This document shows, one piece after another, positions 33,541 to 42,838 of a stretch of DNA of 64,000 nucleotides; within the stretch, counting starts at the first letter, position 1; each line of letters begins with the position of its first letter. A program made the position numbers and the translations under genes. A model generated the notes under the pieces. That model did not search any database. It saw nothing but the letters and a program-made list of their open reading frames with translations, and had not been told where the DNA came from. Source of the stretch: Gammaproteobacteria bacterium (GTDB lineage Bacteria; Pseudomonadota; Gammaproteobacteria; Steroidobacterales; Steroidobacteraceae). The stretch covers positions 58,051 to 122,050 of the forward strand of contig JAQGOF010000043.1 of the NCBI GenBank assembly GCA_028293745.1. Reading direction: 5' to 3'.

Positions 33541-35577
33541 CTAAGTCGACTTGAATCCAATGCGTGCATGGGTACCGTCGCAGAACGGCTTGGTGGCGCT
33601 GCCGCCGCAGCGGCACAGCTTCGCTGTCGTCACGCGGGCAACGACACGCCCGGTGCCACTCGTGATCTCCAGGTTGCCGCGAATCGACAAGGGTCCGTTG
33701 AGCTGCGGGTCTATGGCCAGCGCACCGTTGCGGACCGCAAGCGCGTCGGTCTTGCCGCTGGCGGGCTCACCCGTTGCATTGAACCCAACTTCGTGATGTG
33801 AGCTGTCGCAGAACGGCTTGTTCTTCGAGGCGCCGCAGCGGCACAGGGTGGCGCGGAAGCCGCTGGGCTCGCCGTCGAGCTCGAGTTGACCTCGGAACGC
33901 GTACGGACCGCCTTCGCGAATGCTGGCAAGGTTGACCGGCGGTGCGGTTTCGTCGTGTGCACCGTCTGTCCGGCGGTATTGGATCGCTCCTGACGGGCAG
34001 GCATGTGCAATCTCAACGACACGCTCGACTTCCATGGCGTCAGGATGAAGCCAGGGACCCTGTACGTTGGCGAGAAACACGTCAGGGGCACCGGTTACGC
34101 AGAAACGAGCGTGGATGCAGCGTTTGGTTTCGAACAGCAGGTCGAGTTTTTGACCGTGGGCGGTTTCGACGCCGTTCGCGATTGTTGACGGCGCGGCACC
34201 TGACATGTGAGCGCTGCCTGTTGCGGTTGCCGCACCTGTTGCGGCAGTGCCCTCCGACGCCTGCGCAGCGCCGACACCTTGCGCACTGCCAACTGCCGGC
34301 GCCGCAGCCACGGGCGCGCCCAAATCAAACCCCCTCGTTGCGCGCTTCGACAACTTCGCCAACAAATCGGCGGCAGCCAGCGCCCGCGCATCACCGCATG
34401 AGCGCAACGCGGCACCCGCATCGGCCAACTGCGCAAACCGCTCGACAAAGAACCGCCTCGCGCCGCGCCCGGGTGGCAGCGCGGCCGGGTCGCGCAGAGC
34501 GATAAACGACATTCCGCCGTGACACTGCGGATTCGACGGACCGGCAGGCAGACGTGCCGCGCGCTCGGCCAACGGCACCACCGCCTGCATCAGCCCGATC
34601 GCAAGGTCAGCCGATAGAGACTTCTCCGCACTCGGTCCCGGCACCGCATATGCATACGCGAGCAGGCGCAACATCAAACCGTACGACGCGTTGGCGAGAT
34701 CGACAACAGCGATCACCTCGGGATTCTCGAGCCAAACGCGCCCTTCGGGCCGCGGCGGCCGCCGCAGAACCGGATTCGTTGCCGCCGGGAACGCAGGGGA
34801 GAAGTCCGGATTCTTTGCCTTCAGCGCCCGATACTCCTCGCGGATCGCCAGGAATTTCTGGTAGTGCGAATCAACCGAATCCGCGGGCGCGCCCTCCCCC
34901 TGGACCACAATGGCGTCGAAGGCCGCAAGCGCAGTCTTCACACAGATCACGGGCTTGCACCCGGCCATGTTGATCTCGTTCTGAGACAGCTGCAGCGCCG
35001 GATCACCGGCAAACGCAACAGCCTCCCCATACTGGGCCACCATGGACTTAAGTCCATCCGACAGGGCAGCGTAGAAATCTCCAACGGTGTCGTAATTCAG
35101 CCCCATTGGAGTCAGGTGCGCGAACTCGCTTCCGCCGCGAACATAGTTGCGCTCGTAGACGAATCCCTCGCCGTCCGGCTCAGCAGAGCCTCGCGGGCGC
35201 TCCAGGAACACGAAGTGTTGCAGCGTTTCGGGCGAAAACGGCGCGAGCTTGACTACGATGCCGGCCGGCAGATAGCCCGGATCGAGCGGAAAATTCGAGC
35301 GGCCAAACTGGGGGCTGCCTCCCAAGGCGGATGTGATGTTCCACACCGCGGCGAGATGCTGCATTTCCTCGACCGCGATCCGGATCAGCTTCCGGCGCCA
35401 CCCGCTCACGGCCTCAGCCTCAACAGGGGTCAGCCCCTCCGCTACCCCCTCCTTGAGGCTGAACGCTGCGTAAAGGTACGTGCACATAAGATTGTGCTCG
35501 AGCTCGGCTGCCTCGTATAACGCGTGCAGGCCCCGCTCGCGTGTAATCACCCGTTTCGTGGCAGCGACGTCGTTCAT
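33541..35577 (-). CDS. Ferritin-like / 4Fe-4S / double CDGSH fusion protein
   Basis: 678 residues from ATG 35577 with GGGAG upstream. Residues about 10-230 form a ferritin-like four-helix domain of the VioB/imino-dimer-synthase kind, with EAAELEHNLMCTYLYAAFSL and EEMQHLAAVWNI as metal ligands. A second helical part runs to about 420, then an Ala/Gly/Thr linker (about 430-475). Next comes a divergent single 4Fe-4S domain (about 484-545) with CIHARFC and CPSGAIQY. Last are two CDGSH iron-sulfur sites: CRCGASKNKPFCDSSH (about 577-592, Gly replaced by Ser) and CRCGGSATKPFCDGTH (about 652-667). The combination suggests an electron-relay oxygenase or redox sensor in the cytoplasm. Substrate unknown; divergent from the next gene. 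Confidence 0.85.
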   Translation of the reverse strand: MNDVAATKRVITRERGLHALYEAAELEHNLMCTYLYAAFSLKEGVAEGLTPVEAEAVSGWRRKLIRIAVEEMQHLAAVWNITSALGGSPQFGRSNFPLDPGYLPAGIVVKLAPFSPETLQHFVFLERPRGSAEPDGEGFVYERNYVRGGSEFAHLTPMGLNYDTVGDFYAALSDGLKSMVAQYGEAVAFAGDPALQLSQNEINMAGCKPVICVKTALAAFDAIVVQGEGAPADSVDSHYQKFLAIREEYRALKAKNPDFSPAFPAATNPVLRRPPRPEGRVWLENPEVIAVVDLANASYGLMLRLLAYAYAVPGPSAEKSLSADLAIGLMQAVVPLAERAARLPAGPSNPQCHGGMSFIALRDPAALPPGRGARRFFVERFAQLADAGAALRSCGDARALAAADLLAKLSKRATRGFDLGAPVAAAPAVGSAQGVGAAQASEGTAATGAATATGSAHMSGAAPSTIANGVETAHGQKLDLLFETKRCIHARFCVTGAPDVFLANVQGPWLHPDAMEVERVVEIAHACPSGAIQYRRTDGAHDETAPPVNLASIREGGPYAFRGQLELDGEPSGFRATLCRCGASKNKPFCDSSHHEVGFNATGEPASGKTDALAVRNGALAIDPQLNGPLSIRGNLEITSGTGRVVARVTTAKLCRCGGSATKPFCDGTHARIGFKST

Positions 35578-35672
35578 GCAGATCTCCCGTAGAGGCGGGG
35601 TATTTCGCACACTTTCGACGCCGGCGCCACCTCCCCAAGTGGCGGGGCCCATCCCCAGCTAAAATAACCTCC

Positions 35673-37058
35673 ATGAAACCCGCCCTCCTGATAGCCACCT
35701 GCCTCCTTTTGGTCTCTGCAGCGCTAAATAGCAGCGCTACCACCTTGACGGAGAAAGACCGCGAGGCGCTCACTGAAACAGCTGACGCTCTTTATGACGT
35801 GGCCAACGCCGGCTGGGGCGCCGAGCACAAGTACATAGACGCATCGGCAATAGAGTGGTCATTCGCGACACTGGATGCGGGAAACCAACTCGCAATGACG
35901 AAGGTACGCCGCACTCTGGATGCCAACCAGAATCTGATCGACCCGGTGTGGGGCGGTGTCTTTCAGTATTCGGACCAGGTTGATTGGAAGTCGCCTCATT
36001 ATGAGAAGCTCCTCTCATATCAGGCGGACGACTTACGCATCTACAGCGAAGCGTATTCGCGCTGGCACCGAAAGACCGATCTGGACGCAGCGCAGAAGCT
36101 CTACAGCTACCTGACAACGTTCCTCAGCGCGCCGGATGGGGGCTTCTACGTCAGCCAAGACGCCGACGTATCCGACAAAATGACAGGTCACGAATTCTAC
36201 GCAAAGGACAACGCAGCGCGCCGCGCGGCCGGGATGCCGACGATTGATGTTCACGAATATTCCCGCGAGACGGGATGGGCCGTCCGTGCCCTTTGCAAGT
36301 ACTACGACGTCACAGGTGATGCCGCAGCGCTGACCCGGGCTGAGCGTGGCGGAAAATGGGCACTGAGCGCGCGTCAAATCGCCGGTGGTGGATTCAGCCA
36401 CGGCGGACCCGGCGATACCCCCGCCGGTCCCTTCCTCGACGATAACATCGCCATGATCCAAGCCTTCCTCGCCCTGTATCGCTCCACCGGCAATCGCGAG
36501 TGGCTCGAGGCAGCAGTCGCGACACTTAACTTCATCGACACGAAGCTGCGCGATCCGCGCGCAGGTTATATAACATCATCGTCGAGCTCAAACACTCGCG
36601 GCGTCTTTCGACAACCGGTGCGCGACGTCGCGCAGAATGCAGCACTTGTGCGCATCTCCAGCATGCTTCATCACTACACCGCTGCCGAGCGTCACCTGCA
36701 GATCGCACGTCACGCAATGAAATACCTGAGCGGCTTCGCCGCGGCAGCCAGCGACCAGTTTCGACCCGACATTCTGCTGGCCGATCACGAACTGTCAGCG
36801 GCCCCTATTCACATCACCGTCGTGGGTGGCAAGGACGATCCGGCTGCGCAATCGTTACACGCCGCAGCCCTGCAATACCCCACGGACTACCTGCAGGTGG
36901 ACTGGTGGGACCGCACGGAAGGGAAGCTGCCGGACCCGAGCATCACTTATCCCGATCTCAAGCGTCCCGCGGCCTTTGCGTGCACGGCGAATGCGTGTTC
37001 TACTCCTGTGTACGAACCCTCCGAGATTCATGACCGAGTGCGGTCCGTGCTCAATTGA
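35673..37058 (+). CDS. Secreted alpha/alpha-barrel protein (YyaL/Spata20 C-terminal type)
   Basis: 461 residues with a Sec signal peptide (LLIATCLLLVSAALNSSA). The body is a six-hairpin alpha barrel: WGGVFQYSD, DGGFYVSQDADV, EYSRETGWAVRALCKYYDVTGD, FLDDNIAMIQAFLALYRSTGNREWLEAA and QNAALVRISSMLHHYT. These match the C-terminal glycosidase-like part of DUF255/YyaL proteins. The N-terminal thioredoxin-like domain of those proteins is absent; the export signal takes its place. A C-terminal pair of cysteines (FACTANACSTPVYEPS) may form a disulphide. Function unknown; it may process a periplasmic saccharide. It is divergent from the ferritin-like fusion gene with 95 nt between them. Confidence 0.75.
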   Translation: MKPALLIATCLLLVSAALNSSATTLTEKDREALTETADALYDVANAGWGAEHKYIDASAIEWSFATLDAGNQLAMTKVRRTLDANQNLIDPVWGGVFQYSDQVDWKSPHYEKLLSYQADDLRIYSEAYSRWHRKTDLDAAQKLYSYLTTFLSAPDGGFYVSQDADVSDKMTGHEFYAKDNAARRAAGMPTIDVHEYSRETGWAVRALCKYYDVTGDAAALTRAERGGKWALSARQIAGGGFSHGGPGDTPAGPFLDDNIAMIQAFLALYRSTGNREWLEAAVATLNFIDTKLRDPRAGYITSSSSSNTRGVFRQPVRDVAQNAALVRISSMLHHYTAAERHLQIARHAMKYLSGFAAAASDQFRPDILLADHELSAAPIHITVVGGKDDPAAQSLHAAALQYPTDYLQVDWWDRTEGKLPDPSITYPDLKRPAAFACTANACSTPVYEPSEIHDRVRSVLN

Positions 37059-37066
37059 CCGACCGA

Positions 37067-37086
37067 GCACCTGACGAGGCAGGTGC
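37067..37086. terminator. Stem-loop after the alpha/alpha-barrel gene
   Basis: GCACCTG, a 6-nt loop, then CAGGTGC begins 8 nt after the stop codon. There is no T-run. A second hairpin (CTCACCT-AGCG-AGGTGAG) lies at 37202-37219. The 263-nt gap holds no convincing gene; a minus-strand frame of 83 codons across it has no supporting feature. Confidence 0.4.
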
Positions 37087-37321
37087 CGTCGAAGGCTGGT
37101 AGTTCGTCCAGCACATCGTCGCCATCCGCACACGATAGTCGGCCCTTCCCGGACGGGACTCTGTACACCACCGTCTTGAACCCAACGCCCCTTTGCTCGC
37201 ACTCACCTAGCGAGGTGAGACTCGTGCCCACGACCGCTGCCTGTGGATAACTCTCAGCAGCGATCCAGGGACGCGGCACGGCAGCTTCGCCGCCACAGCC
37301 CGAGAGGAGTTCCTGGGGAAA

Positions 37322-38785
37322 ATGCTTTCTATCCTAGTGTGCCACTCCTATTTTCTGGGCTTCGATCCCAAGCAGGTAGCACGCGGCAAGCCCTACCCTC
37401 CGCTCGCAACATTGCAAATAGCCGCACTCCTGAGGCAGGCCGGCCACGAAGTGACTCTCTTCGACGCAATGCTCGCGGCCGGCGTAGAGGAATATGATCG
37501 CAAGCTGGCCGCGGTCGAGCCTCAGGTCGTCATTGTCTACGAGGACAATTTCAACTTCCTGAGCAAGATGTGTTTGGGCAAGATGCGCCAGGCAGCCTGC
37601 CAGATGATCGCCTCCGCGCGCCGCGCCGGCGCGCGGGTGATCGCCTCGGGGCCGGATGTCAGCGACGCGCCCGAGACCTATCTGCGTGCCGGAGCGGACC
37701 TGGCGTTGATCGGCGAAGGGGTGGCCACCCTGCTCGACCTGGTACCCAAATTGAATTCCGACACCCAGGCTGCGGGCGGCGAGCTGATTCAGGGCCTGAC
37801 GGGCGCCGCCACACTCGTCAATGACGAAGTGGTGAAGATCAATGGCGCCAAGGTGCTGCCCAACACCGCGCCCGCAGCGGAATTGGCAGCCTGGGACCTC
37901 GTGGACATGGAGCGCTACCGCGCGGCATGGATGAAGTCACACGGCTACTTCAGCCTGAATATGGCTGGCTCGCGCGGGTGCTCCTTTCGCTGCACGTGGT
38001 GCGCCAAGCCCATCTGGGGCAATCAATACCTTCAGCGGACAGCTGCCTCGGTGGCCGCCGAGATGCTGTACCTGAAGCACACTTTCGCGCCTGACCATAT
38101 CTGGTTTGCCGATGACATCTTTGGGTTCCGCGTCGATTGGGTGAAGGAGTTCGCGGCTGTCCTTGCGGCCGGCGGAGGCGGCATCCCGTTTACCATCCAG
38201 ACACGCGCCGACCTGCTCAGCGAGCGGATGGCCGCAGCCCTCGGCGCTGCCGGCTGCAAGGAAGCCTGGCTCGGTGCTGAGAGTGGCAGCCAGCGGGTGT
38301 TGGACGCCATGAACAAGGGCACCACTGTCGCCGAGATCATTACCGCCCGGGCGCGGCTCAAGGCCGCCGGCGTCCGTGTTGGTTTCTTCATTCAGCTGGG
38401 CTACCTCGATGAGCAGCTCGCGGACATCCTGGCAACGCGGTCGCTTCTGGAGACGGCTCGGCCGGAAGACGTCGGTGTCAGCGTGTCCTACCCGCTGCCG
38501 GGCACCAGGTTCTATGAGCTGGTCAAGGCGCAGCTCAAGGGCAAGACCCATTGGCAGGACAGCGATGACCTGGAGATGATGTTCCAGGGCACCTACACCT
38601 CGGACTTCTATCGCAGCGTCCGTACCCTCCTGCACGACCAGGTCAATCTGCAGACTGTCAGCCGCCTGCAGAGCGCGGCCGAACAGCAGGCGGCCAGCCG
38701 GTCTCTGGAAAGGCGCTGGCACGAGCTCCTGTCGCGCGAGCATCAATATCGGTCGCGGGACGGCGGAGCGGCTGCCGCGGGGTGA
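37322..38785 (+). CDS. B12-binding-type radical SAM protein
   Basis: 487 residues. The N-terminal half (about 1-165) is a cobalamin-binding-like Rossmann domain: ILVCHSYFLGFDP, PPLATLQIAALLRQAGHEV, GADLALIGEG. The radical SAM cluster is CSFRCTWC at 220-227, followed by FADDIFGF and WLGAESGSQRVLDAMNKGT. Such enzymes add methyl groups to unactivated carbon, close rings or build carbon skeletons in hopanoids, glycans and natural products. It starts an operon with a nucleotidyltransferase-like gene 4 nt downstream and a methyltransferase. Substrate unknown. Confidence 0.85.
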   Translation: MLSILVCHSYFLGFDPKQVARGKPYPPLATLQIAALLRQAGHEVTLFDAMLAAGVEEYDRKLAAVEPQVVIVYEDNFNFLSKMCLGKMRQAACQMIASARRAGARVIASGPDVSDAPETYLRAGADLALIGEGVATLLDLVPKLNSDTQAAGGELIQGLTGAATLVNDEVVKINGAKVLPNTAPAAELAAWDLVDMERYRAAWMKSHGYFSLNMAGSRGCSFRCTWCAKPIWGNQYLQRTAASVAAEMLYLKHTFAPDHIWFADDIFGFRVDWVKEFAAVLAAGGGGIPFTIQTRADLLSERMAAALGAAGCKEAWLGAESGSQRVLDAMNKGTTVAEIITARARLKAAGVRVGFFIQLGYLDEQLADILATRSLLETARPEDVGVSVSYPLPGTRFYELVKAQLKGKTHWQDSDDLEMMFQGTYTSDFYRSVRTLLHDQVNLQTVSRLQSAAEQQAASRSLERRWHELLSREHQYRSRDGGAAAAG

Positions 38786-38789
38786 GTCG

Positions 38790-40061
38790 ATGCCGGGAGT
38801 CGCACCAACATCCGGGTCCGTGCAGCAGCCCTCCGCAGCCAAGGAGCCGCTACCGCCGCTGCGCGACGTGCAGTCCGCGTTGCGCAACACGACAGAAACT
38901 CTTGCTCAGGAGCTTGCATATCCAACGGAAAACACACCCGGCTGGTCCGCCTTCGAATGGCAGGTGGCGCAGGCTGTATGCGCCATGCACGGGGTCTCGG
39001 CAGTGCTGTCAGGAAAGTTACGCTGGCAGGGACCTGCGCACTGGAGTCAGTTCCTGCGCGACCAGCGGGCTCACACGGCACGCCGCTACGAGCGGATCAG
39101 GCAGCTGTTGACGCTGCTCGATGCCCGGGCGCGCATCGAGAAGGTGGCGTTGGTCGCACTCAAGGGCGCCGAACTTCACTCCATGAGCCTGTACGAGCCT
39201 GGGGAACGGCCCATGGCCGACGTCGATCTGCTGGTGAGCGCCGAGGATGGCAGCCGCGCGGGTCGAATGTTGGAATCGCTGGGATTTGAAAACTTCGTGT
39301 CGACCCCGCGGCACCGCATATTCGTGCGCGACGCGCACAAGAGCCCGGACAGCCTCGGTGAACACTCGGACAACTATCTGAAGATAGAGCTGCACGAGCG
39401 CATCAGCGAGCCACTCCCGGTGCGCGTGGCGGACATCACCGGCCTCATATATCCGCGCGAACCGCATGCAGGCTTGAACCCCTATCCGTCAAAAGCGGCG
39501 CTGATGACCCACTTGCTGCTGCACGCTGCAGGCGCCATGAGACTGCGCGCTCTACGCCTCATACACCTGAGCGATGTCGCACGGTTGTCTGCAAACATGA
39601 CAGCGACAGACTGGAATGCGGTGTTGGAACTCGGCCGGGCCGGCCGGGAGCACTGGTGGGCGTTGCCGCCATTGCTTCTCACGGCCCGATACTTCAGCAG
39701 GGCCATTCCCGGCCACGTTCTCGCCACGCTGTCAGCAAACTGTCCCTGGCTGTTATCGCGCATCTTCCGGCGCCGCACTCTATCCGATGTCTCGTTGTCG
39801 TATATGCGGATCGAGGCATTCCCCGGGATCGAGTGGTCGCAGTCGCTGGGCGAGAGCGTTCAATACGCCGCGAACCGTCTGTGGCCGAACACAGAGCTGT
39901 TGGCACAGCGCAAGCAGCTGGCGCAGACCGAGCTCACCTGGTCGGACAGTCAGTGGCATCACTCATCGCAAGCCAGGCGTTTGTTGCGCTGGATCGTCTC
40001 GCGGCCGCCCCGGGCCGAAACCATGCACACCATCCGCGCGGCCCTGGATCGCGCCCGATGA
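38790..40061 (+). CDS. Nucleotidyltransferase-like protein (NTP_transf_5 family)
   Basis: 423 residues. The conserved region is at about 120-150: VALKGAELHSMSLYEPGERPMADVDLLV, that is the KGA helix and the RPMADVDLL acidic motif of the uncharacterised nucleotidyltransferase family. A helical C-terminal half follows, with a His-rich LLLHAAGAMRLR. Members of this family occur with HPr-kinase-like proteins in polysaccharide (HPr-rel-A) and lasso-peptide gene clusters. A kinase of that kind lies 0.9 kb downstream. It is ATGA-coupled to the next methyltransferase. The modified molecule is unknown. Confidence 0.75.
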   Translation: MPGVAPTSGSVQQPSAAKEPLPPLRDVQSALRNTTETLAQELAYPTENTPGWSAFEWQVAQAVCAMHGVSAVLSGKLRWQGPAHWSQFLRDQRAHTARRYERIRQLLTLLDARARIEKVALVALKGAELHSMSLYEPGERPMADVDLLVSAEDGSRAGRMLESLGFENFVSTPRHRIFVRDAHKSPDSLGEHSDNYLKIELHERISEPLPVRVADITGLIYPREPHAGLNPYPSKAALMTHLLLHAAGAMRLRALRLIHLSDVARLSANMTATDWNAVLELGRAGREHWWALPPLLLTARYFSRAIPGHVLATLSANCPWLLSRIFRRRTLSDVSLSYMRIEAFPGIEWSQSLGESVQYAANRLWPNTELLAQRKQLAQTELTWSDSQWHHSSQARRLLRWIVSRPPRAETMHTIRAALDRAR

Positions 40062-40921
40062 GCCCGCGCGCACTCACGGTCGCCGCAGACGCCATCGGCA
40101 CGACACTCCTGGGCGACACGGCTGAACGAGACTACGCGGCCAAATTACGGCTATTCGCCACCTTTGCCGAGCCCGAACTGCGAGCCGCGATCCGCGCTCT
40201 GCAACTCGAGCCGGGTATGCGTGTTCTGGATGCCGGCTGCGGCACGGGAGAGGCGCTGAAATGGCTTGCGGATGAAGTCGCACCGGGCGGCGCAGCCGTG
40301 GGTCTCGACCTTGCCCGGGCGCATGTCGCCGCAGCCACTGACCATGCAGCGCCGACCACGCTCGTTCTGCAGGCAGACCTGCTTCGCGCCCCTTTTCCGT
40401 CACACAGCTTCGACCTGGTCTGGTGTGTCAACACCATCAACCACCTGCGCCACCCGATTGGTGGCATCGAAGCACTGGCGAACGTGGCCAAACCCGGCAG
40501 TCGCATCGTGCTGGGTCAGAGCTCTTTCCTTGCGGATATGTATTTCGCCTGGGACGCTCGACTCGAGCGCGTCACAAATGAGGCGGTACGTCAGTATTAT
40601 CGCGATCGCTATGGGCTGAGCGAACGCGATCTGACGAATGTGCGATCGCTCCTCGGTTGGGCGCGCGCCGCGCGCCTTCGCGATGTCCATGCACAAACCG
40701 TTGCCATCGAGCGCATATCGCCGTTGCGACCTGCAGACCGTACGTATCTGCTCCAGGCGATATTCCGTCATACCTGGGGAGAACGCCTGAGGCCCTATCT
40801 TTCCGCGGCAGACTACGCGGAGCTGCAGGCACTCTGCGATCCGCAAGACGCTCGCTTCGCCCTGACGCGGCCTGACTTCCATTTCCTGCAGTGCTTCACC
40901 CTCGTCACGGGAGTCACTTGA
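40058..40921 (+). CDS. SAM-dependent methyltransferase (Methyltransf_11 type)
   Basis: 287 residues, ATGA overlap with the preceding gene. SAM motif I is MRVLDAGCGTGEALKWLADE (about 50-70), motif II GLDLARAHV, and motif IV FDLVWCVNTINHL. The C-terminal half (about 150-285) is larger than in minimal enzymes. Third gene of the radical SAM/nucleotidyltransferase operon. The target may be a sugar or lipid hydroxyl; no direct evidence. Converges on the HPr-kinase-like gene with a 12-nt gap. Confidence 0.82.
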   Translation: MSPRALTVAADAIGTTLLGDTAERDYAAKLRLFATFAEPELRAAIRALQLEPGMRVLDAGCGTGEALKWLADEVAPGGAAVGLDLARAHVAAATDHAAPTTLVLQADLLRAPFPSHSFDLVWCVNTINHLRHPIGGIEALANVAKPGSRIVLGQSSFLADMYFAWDARLERVTNEAVRQYYRDRYGLSERDLTNVRSLLGWARAARLRDVHAQTVAIERISPLRPADRTYLLQAIFRHTWGERLRPYLSAADYAELQALCDPQDARFALTRPDFHFLQCFTLVTGVT

Positions 40922-40933
40922 GTGACGAGGAAA

Positions 40934-41947
40934 TCAGCCCGCGTCCAGAAGGCTGTCCAGTGCCGTCACCCCTTCGAGCGGATGGCGGCCGCGGCGCAAT
41001 TCGAAAGCGCCGAGCTGCGTCACGTTCCTGCAGAACTCGGGCCATCCTGGTTGGTTTGCCGCGTAGGGTTGGGCAACTGCGAGGCGCCGCAGGAGGTCCC
41101 CTTTCGAGAGCGGTTGCAGGAGGGCAGGACCTGCAGCACTCTGCCCGGAAAGGAATATCACGGCGGACACCTTCAACGGAGCGGGCGCGAGGCGAAAGCC
41201 CCCGCGCCGCAGGTCAACTTCGAACTTCCGGACTCCGCTGCGCCGGCTGATGACCGGCGAGCGCCGGATTGCGCCGACGTCTCCGCTGCTTTTGATCCAG
41301 CGCAACGAGTCCGAGCGAACGTGTACAAAGTTGGCAACGCCGGTGGCCAGCATCGATCCGGGAGCGACGAACGTACTGTCTTCGGACACGAAGTCGAATC
41401 CCTGCAGCAGGCATTGCAACGACACAGTCGACTTGCCGGACCCGCTGGGGCCCATCAGCACGAAGCCTCGCCGGCCTCTGCCGATGCAGGCAGCGTGCAG
41501 CGCAACCAGCCCCTGCACCCGGGTTGCAAGTGTAAACACTGCAAACTCGATGAGCTCGTAGCGTGTGTGGTAGGGAAACCGCAGCGTGTCCTCGGATACG
41601 CTCACGAGTGCAGAGCGTTCCGCGGCACTTACCACGACGAAGTTGGAGGAGCCCGTTGCGCCTCCCACCCATTCGGCGCTCGAGAGCATCTGCAGGGGCT
41701 GCGGCTCGGATCGTTTCCCGCGAGGCTTGGATGATGTCAGTTGAAGCCCCACCTGCATCCGCGGCACGGTCGCCGACAAGCGATGTGGCGGCAGGTCACG
41801 GTAGGCGCAATCGACGTTGCGCAACAGCTCCGCGCTGTTGCTGTCGAACCGGAACCGGCCGCCCAGCAATTGCACGGGCCCTCTGTGCAGCCGCGCAGCA
41901 CGCTCCCGGAACGGATCACAGAAGAGGTCGGGTGTTGCCTTGCTCAT
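40934..41947 (-). CDS. HPr-kinase-like P-loop kinase (HprK-related)
   Basis: 337 residues from ATG 41947. The P-loop is GPSGSGKST at about 163-171, in the context VALHAACIGRGRRGFVLMG typical of HprK-related proteins. DFVSEDSTFVAPG supplies the Walker-B/catalytic acid region. The N-terminal 100 residues (GGRFRFDSNSAELLRNVDCAY) form the domain seen in HprK-related kinase A and lasso-peptide kinases. Its usual partners are an NTP_transf_5 protein (present, 38790) and a PqqD-like peptide chaperone (not found here). It may phosphorylate a peptide, lipid or glycan end. Confidence 0.75.
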   Translation of the reverse strand: MSKATPDLFCDPFRERAARLHRGPVQLLGGRFRFDSNSAELLRNVDCAYRDLPPHRLSATVPRMQVGLQLTSSKPRGKRSEPQPLQMLSSAEWVGGATGSSNFVVVSAAERSALVSVSEDTLRFPYHTRYELIEFAVFTLATRVQGLVALHAACIGRGRRGFVLMGPSGSGKSTVSLQCLLQGFDFVSEDSTFVAPGSMLATGVANFVHVRSDSLRWIKSSGDVGAIRRSPVISRRSGVRKFEVDLRRGGFRLAPAPLKVSAVIFLSGQSAAGPALLQPLSKGDLLRRLAVAQPYAANQPGWPEFCRNVTQLGAFELRRGRHPLEGVTALDSLLDAG

Positions 41948-41987
41948 TGAGTGCGGAACCTTCAGGCGAATTTCGGTGTCATCGCGT

Positions 41988-42836
41988 ATGAGCACGCCGC
42001 CTGGCACACAACCCACGCTTGCGGACTCCACGCTTGCGAGACTACGTGAAACTCAGATCGCATTCGACAGTGTCGCCGCTGACTACGACGGGCCGCGCGG
42101 CAATAACGGTCTCATCCAGGATATGCGTGCCGAGATGTGGCGCTGGCTCGATGCCACGTTCAGCCCGGAGAGCCGCCTCATCGACCTCGGTTGCGGTACG
42201 GGATTGGATGCCGTTCGCATGGGGCAGCTCGGCCACTTCGTCACCGCGACGGATTGGTCGCCGCTCATGGTGCAGCGAACCCAGGAGCGCGCCGAGCGCG
42301 AGCAGCTGACAGACCGGGTGCGGGCATTCGAAGTCGGTGGGCACGAACTGCAGCGGTTGGACGCCACGGGCAGCTACGACGGCGTGTATTCCAATCTTGG
42401 ACCGCTCAACTGTGTCCCGGATCTTGCGGCCGTGTCCCGCGAGTGTGCCCGCCTGCTCAAACCGTGCGGCAAACTCGTTTTCACCGTGATTGGGCGCGTC
42501 TGCCCGTGGGAAATGGCCCACTACCTGCGGCAAGGACGCTGGACGCGAGCACGCATCCGCTTCGCCCGCAACACCGTACCGGTTGGCATGAACAAACATA
42601 CGATCTGGACGCGCTACTACACTCCGCGCGAGTTCTATCGGGCCTTCAAGGACCAGTTCACGCTGGAACACTATCGTGGTCTGTGTGTTTTCGCGCCGCC
42701 GCCCTACCTGACATCCGTTCGCGACACGCATCCACGGATATACGGGCGATTGTGGCGCCTGGACAAGCTGTCTGCAGGCTGGCCCTTGATCCACGCCATG
42801 GGCGATCACTTTCTCATTGTCATGAAGAGACGCTAG
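41988..42836 (+). CDS. SAM-dependent methyltransferase
   Basis: 282 residues from ATG 41988, which leaves 40 nt to the divergent kinase; longer starts would overlap it. Motif I is LIDLGCGTGLDAVRMGQLG and motif II TATDWSPLMV, then motif IV YDGVYSNLGPLNCVPD. The same NLGPLNCV/NFAPLNLV pattern recurs in the methyltransferase at 55106, so the two are probably paralogues. Two nucleotides before the downstream glycosyltransferase start. Likely methylates a sugar or glycolipid intermediate. Confidence 0.82.
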   Translation: MSTPPGTQPTLADSTLARLRETQIAFDSVAADYDGPRGNNGLIQDMRAEMWRWLDATFSPESRLIDLGCGTGLDAVRMGQLGHFVTATDWSPLMVQRTQERAEREQLTDRVRAFEVGGHELQRLDATGSYDGVYSNLGPLNCVPDLAAVSRECARLLKPCGKLVFTVIGRVCPWEMAHYLRQGRWTRARIRFARNTVPVGMNKHTIWTRYYTPREFYRAFKDQFTLEHYRGLCVFAPPPYLTSVRDTHPRIYGRLWRLDKLSAGWPLIHAMGDHFLIVMKRR

Positions 42837-42838
42837 AC

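Noticed and set aside
37028..37279. 83-codon minus-strand frame in the gap before the radical SAM gene
   Set aside because: It runs through two hairpins and into the preceding gene, and I see no homology or ribosome site. A small gene is not excluded.
37937..38890. 317-codon minus-strand frame
   Set aside because: Antisense shadow of the B12 radical SAM gene; no motifs.
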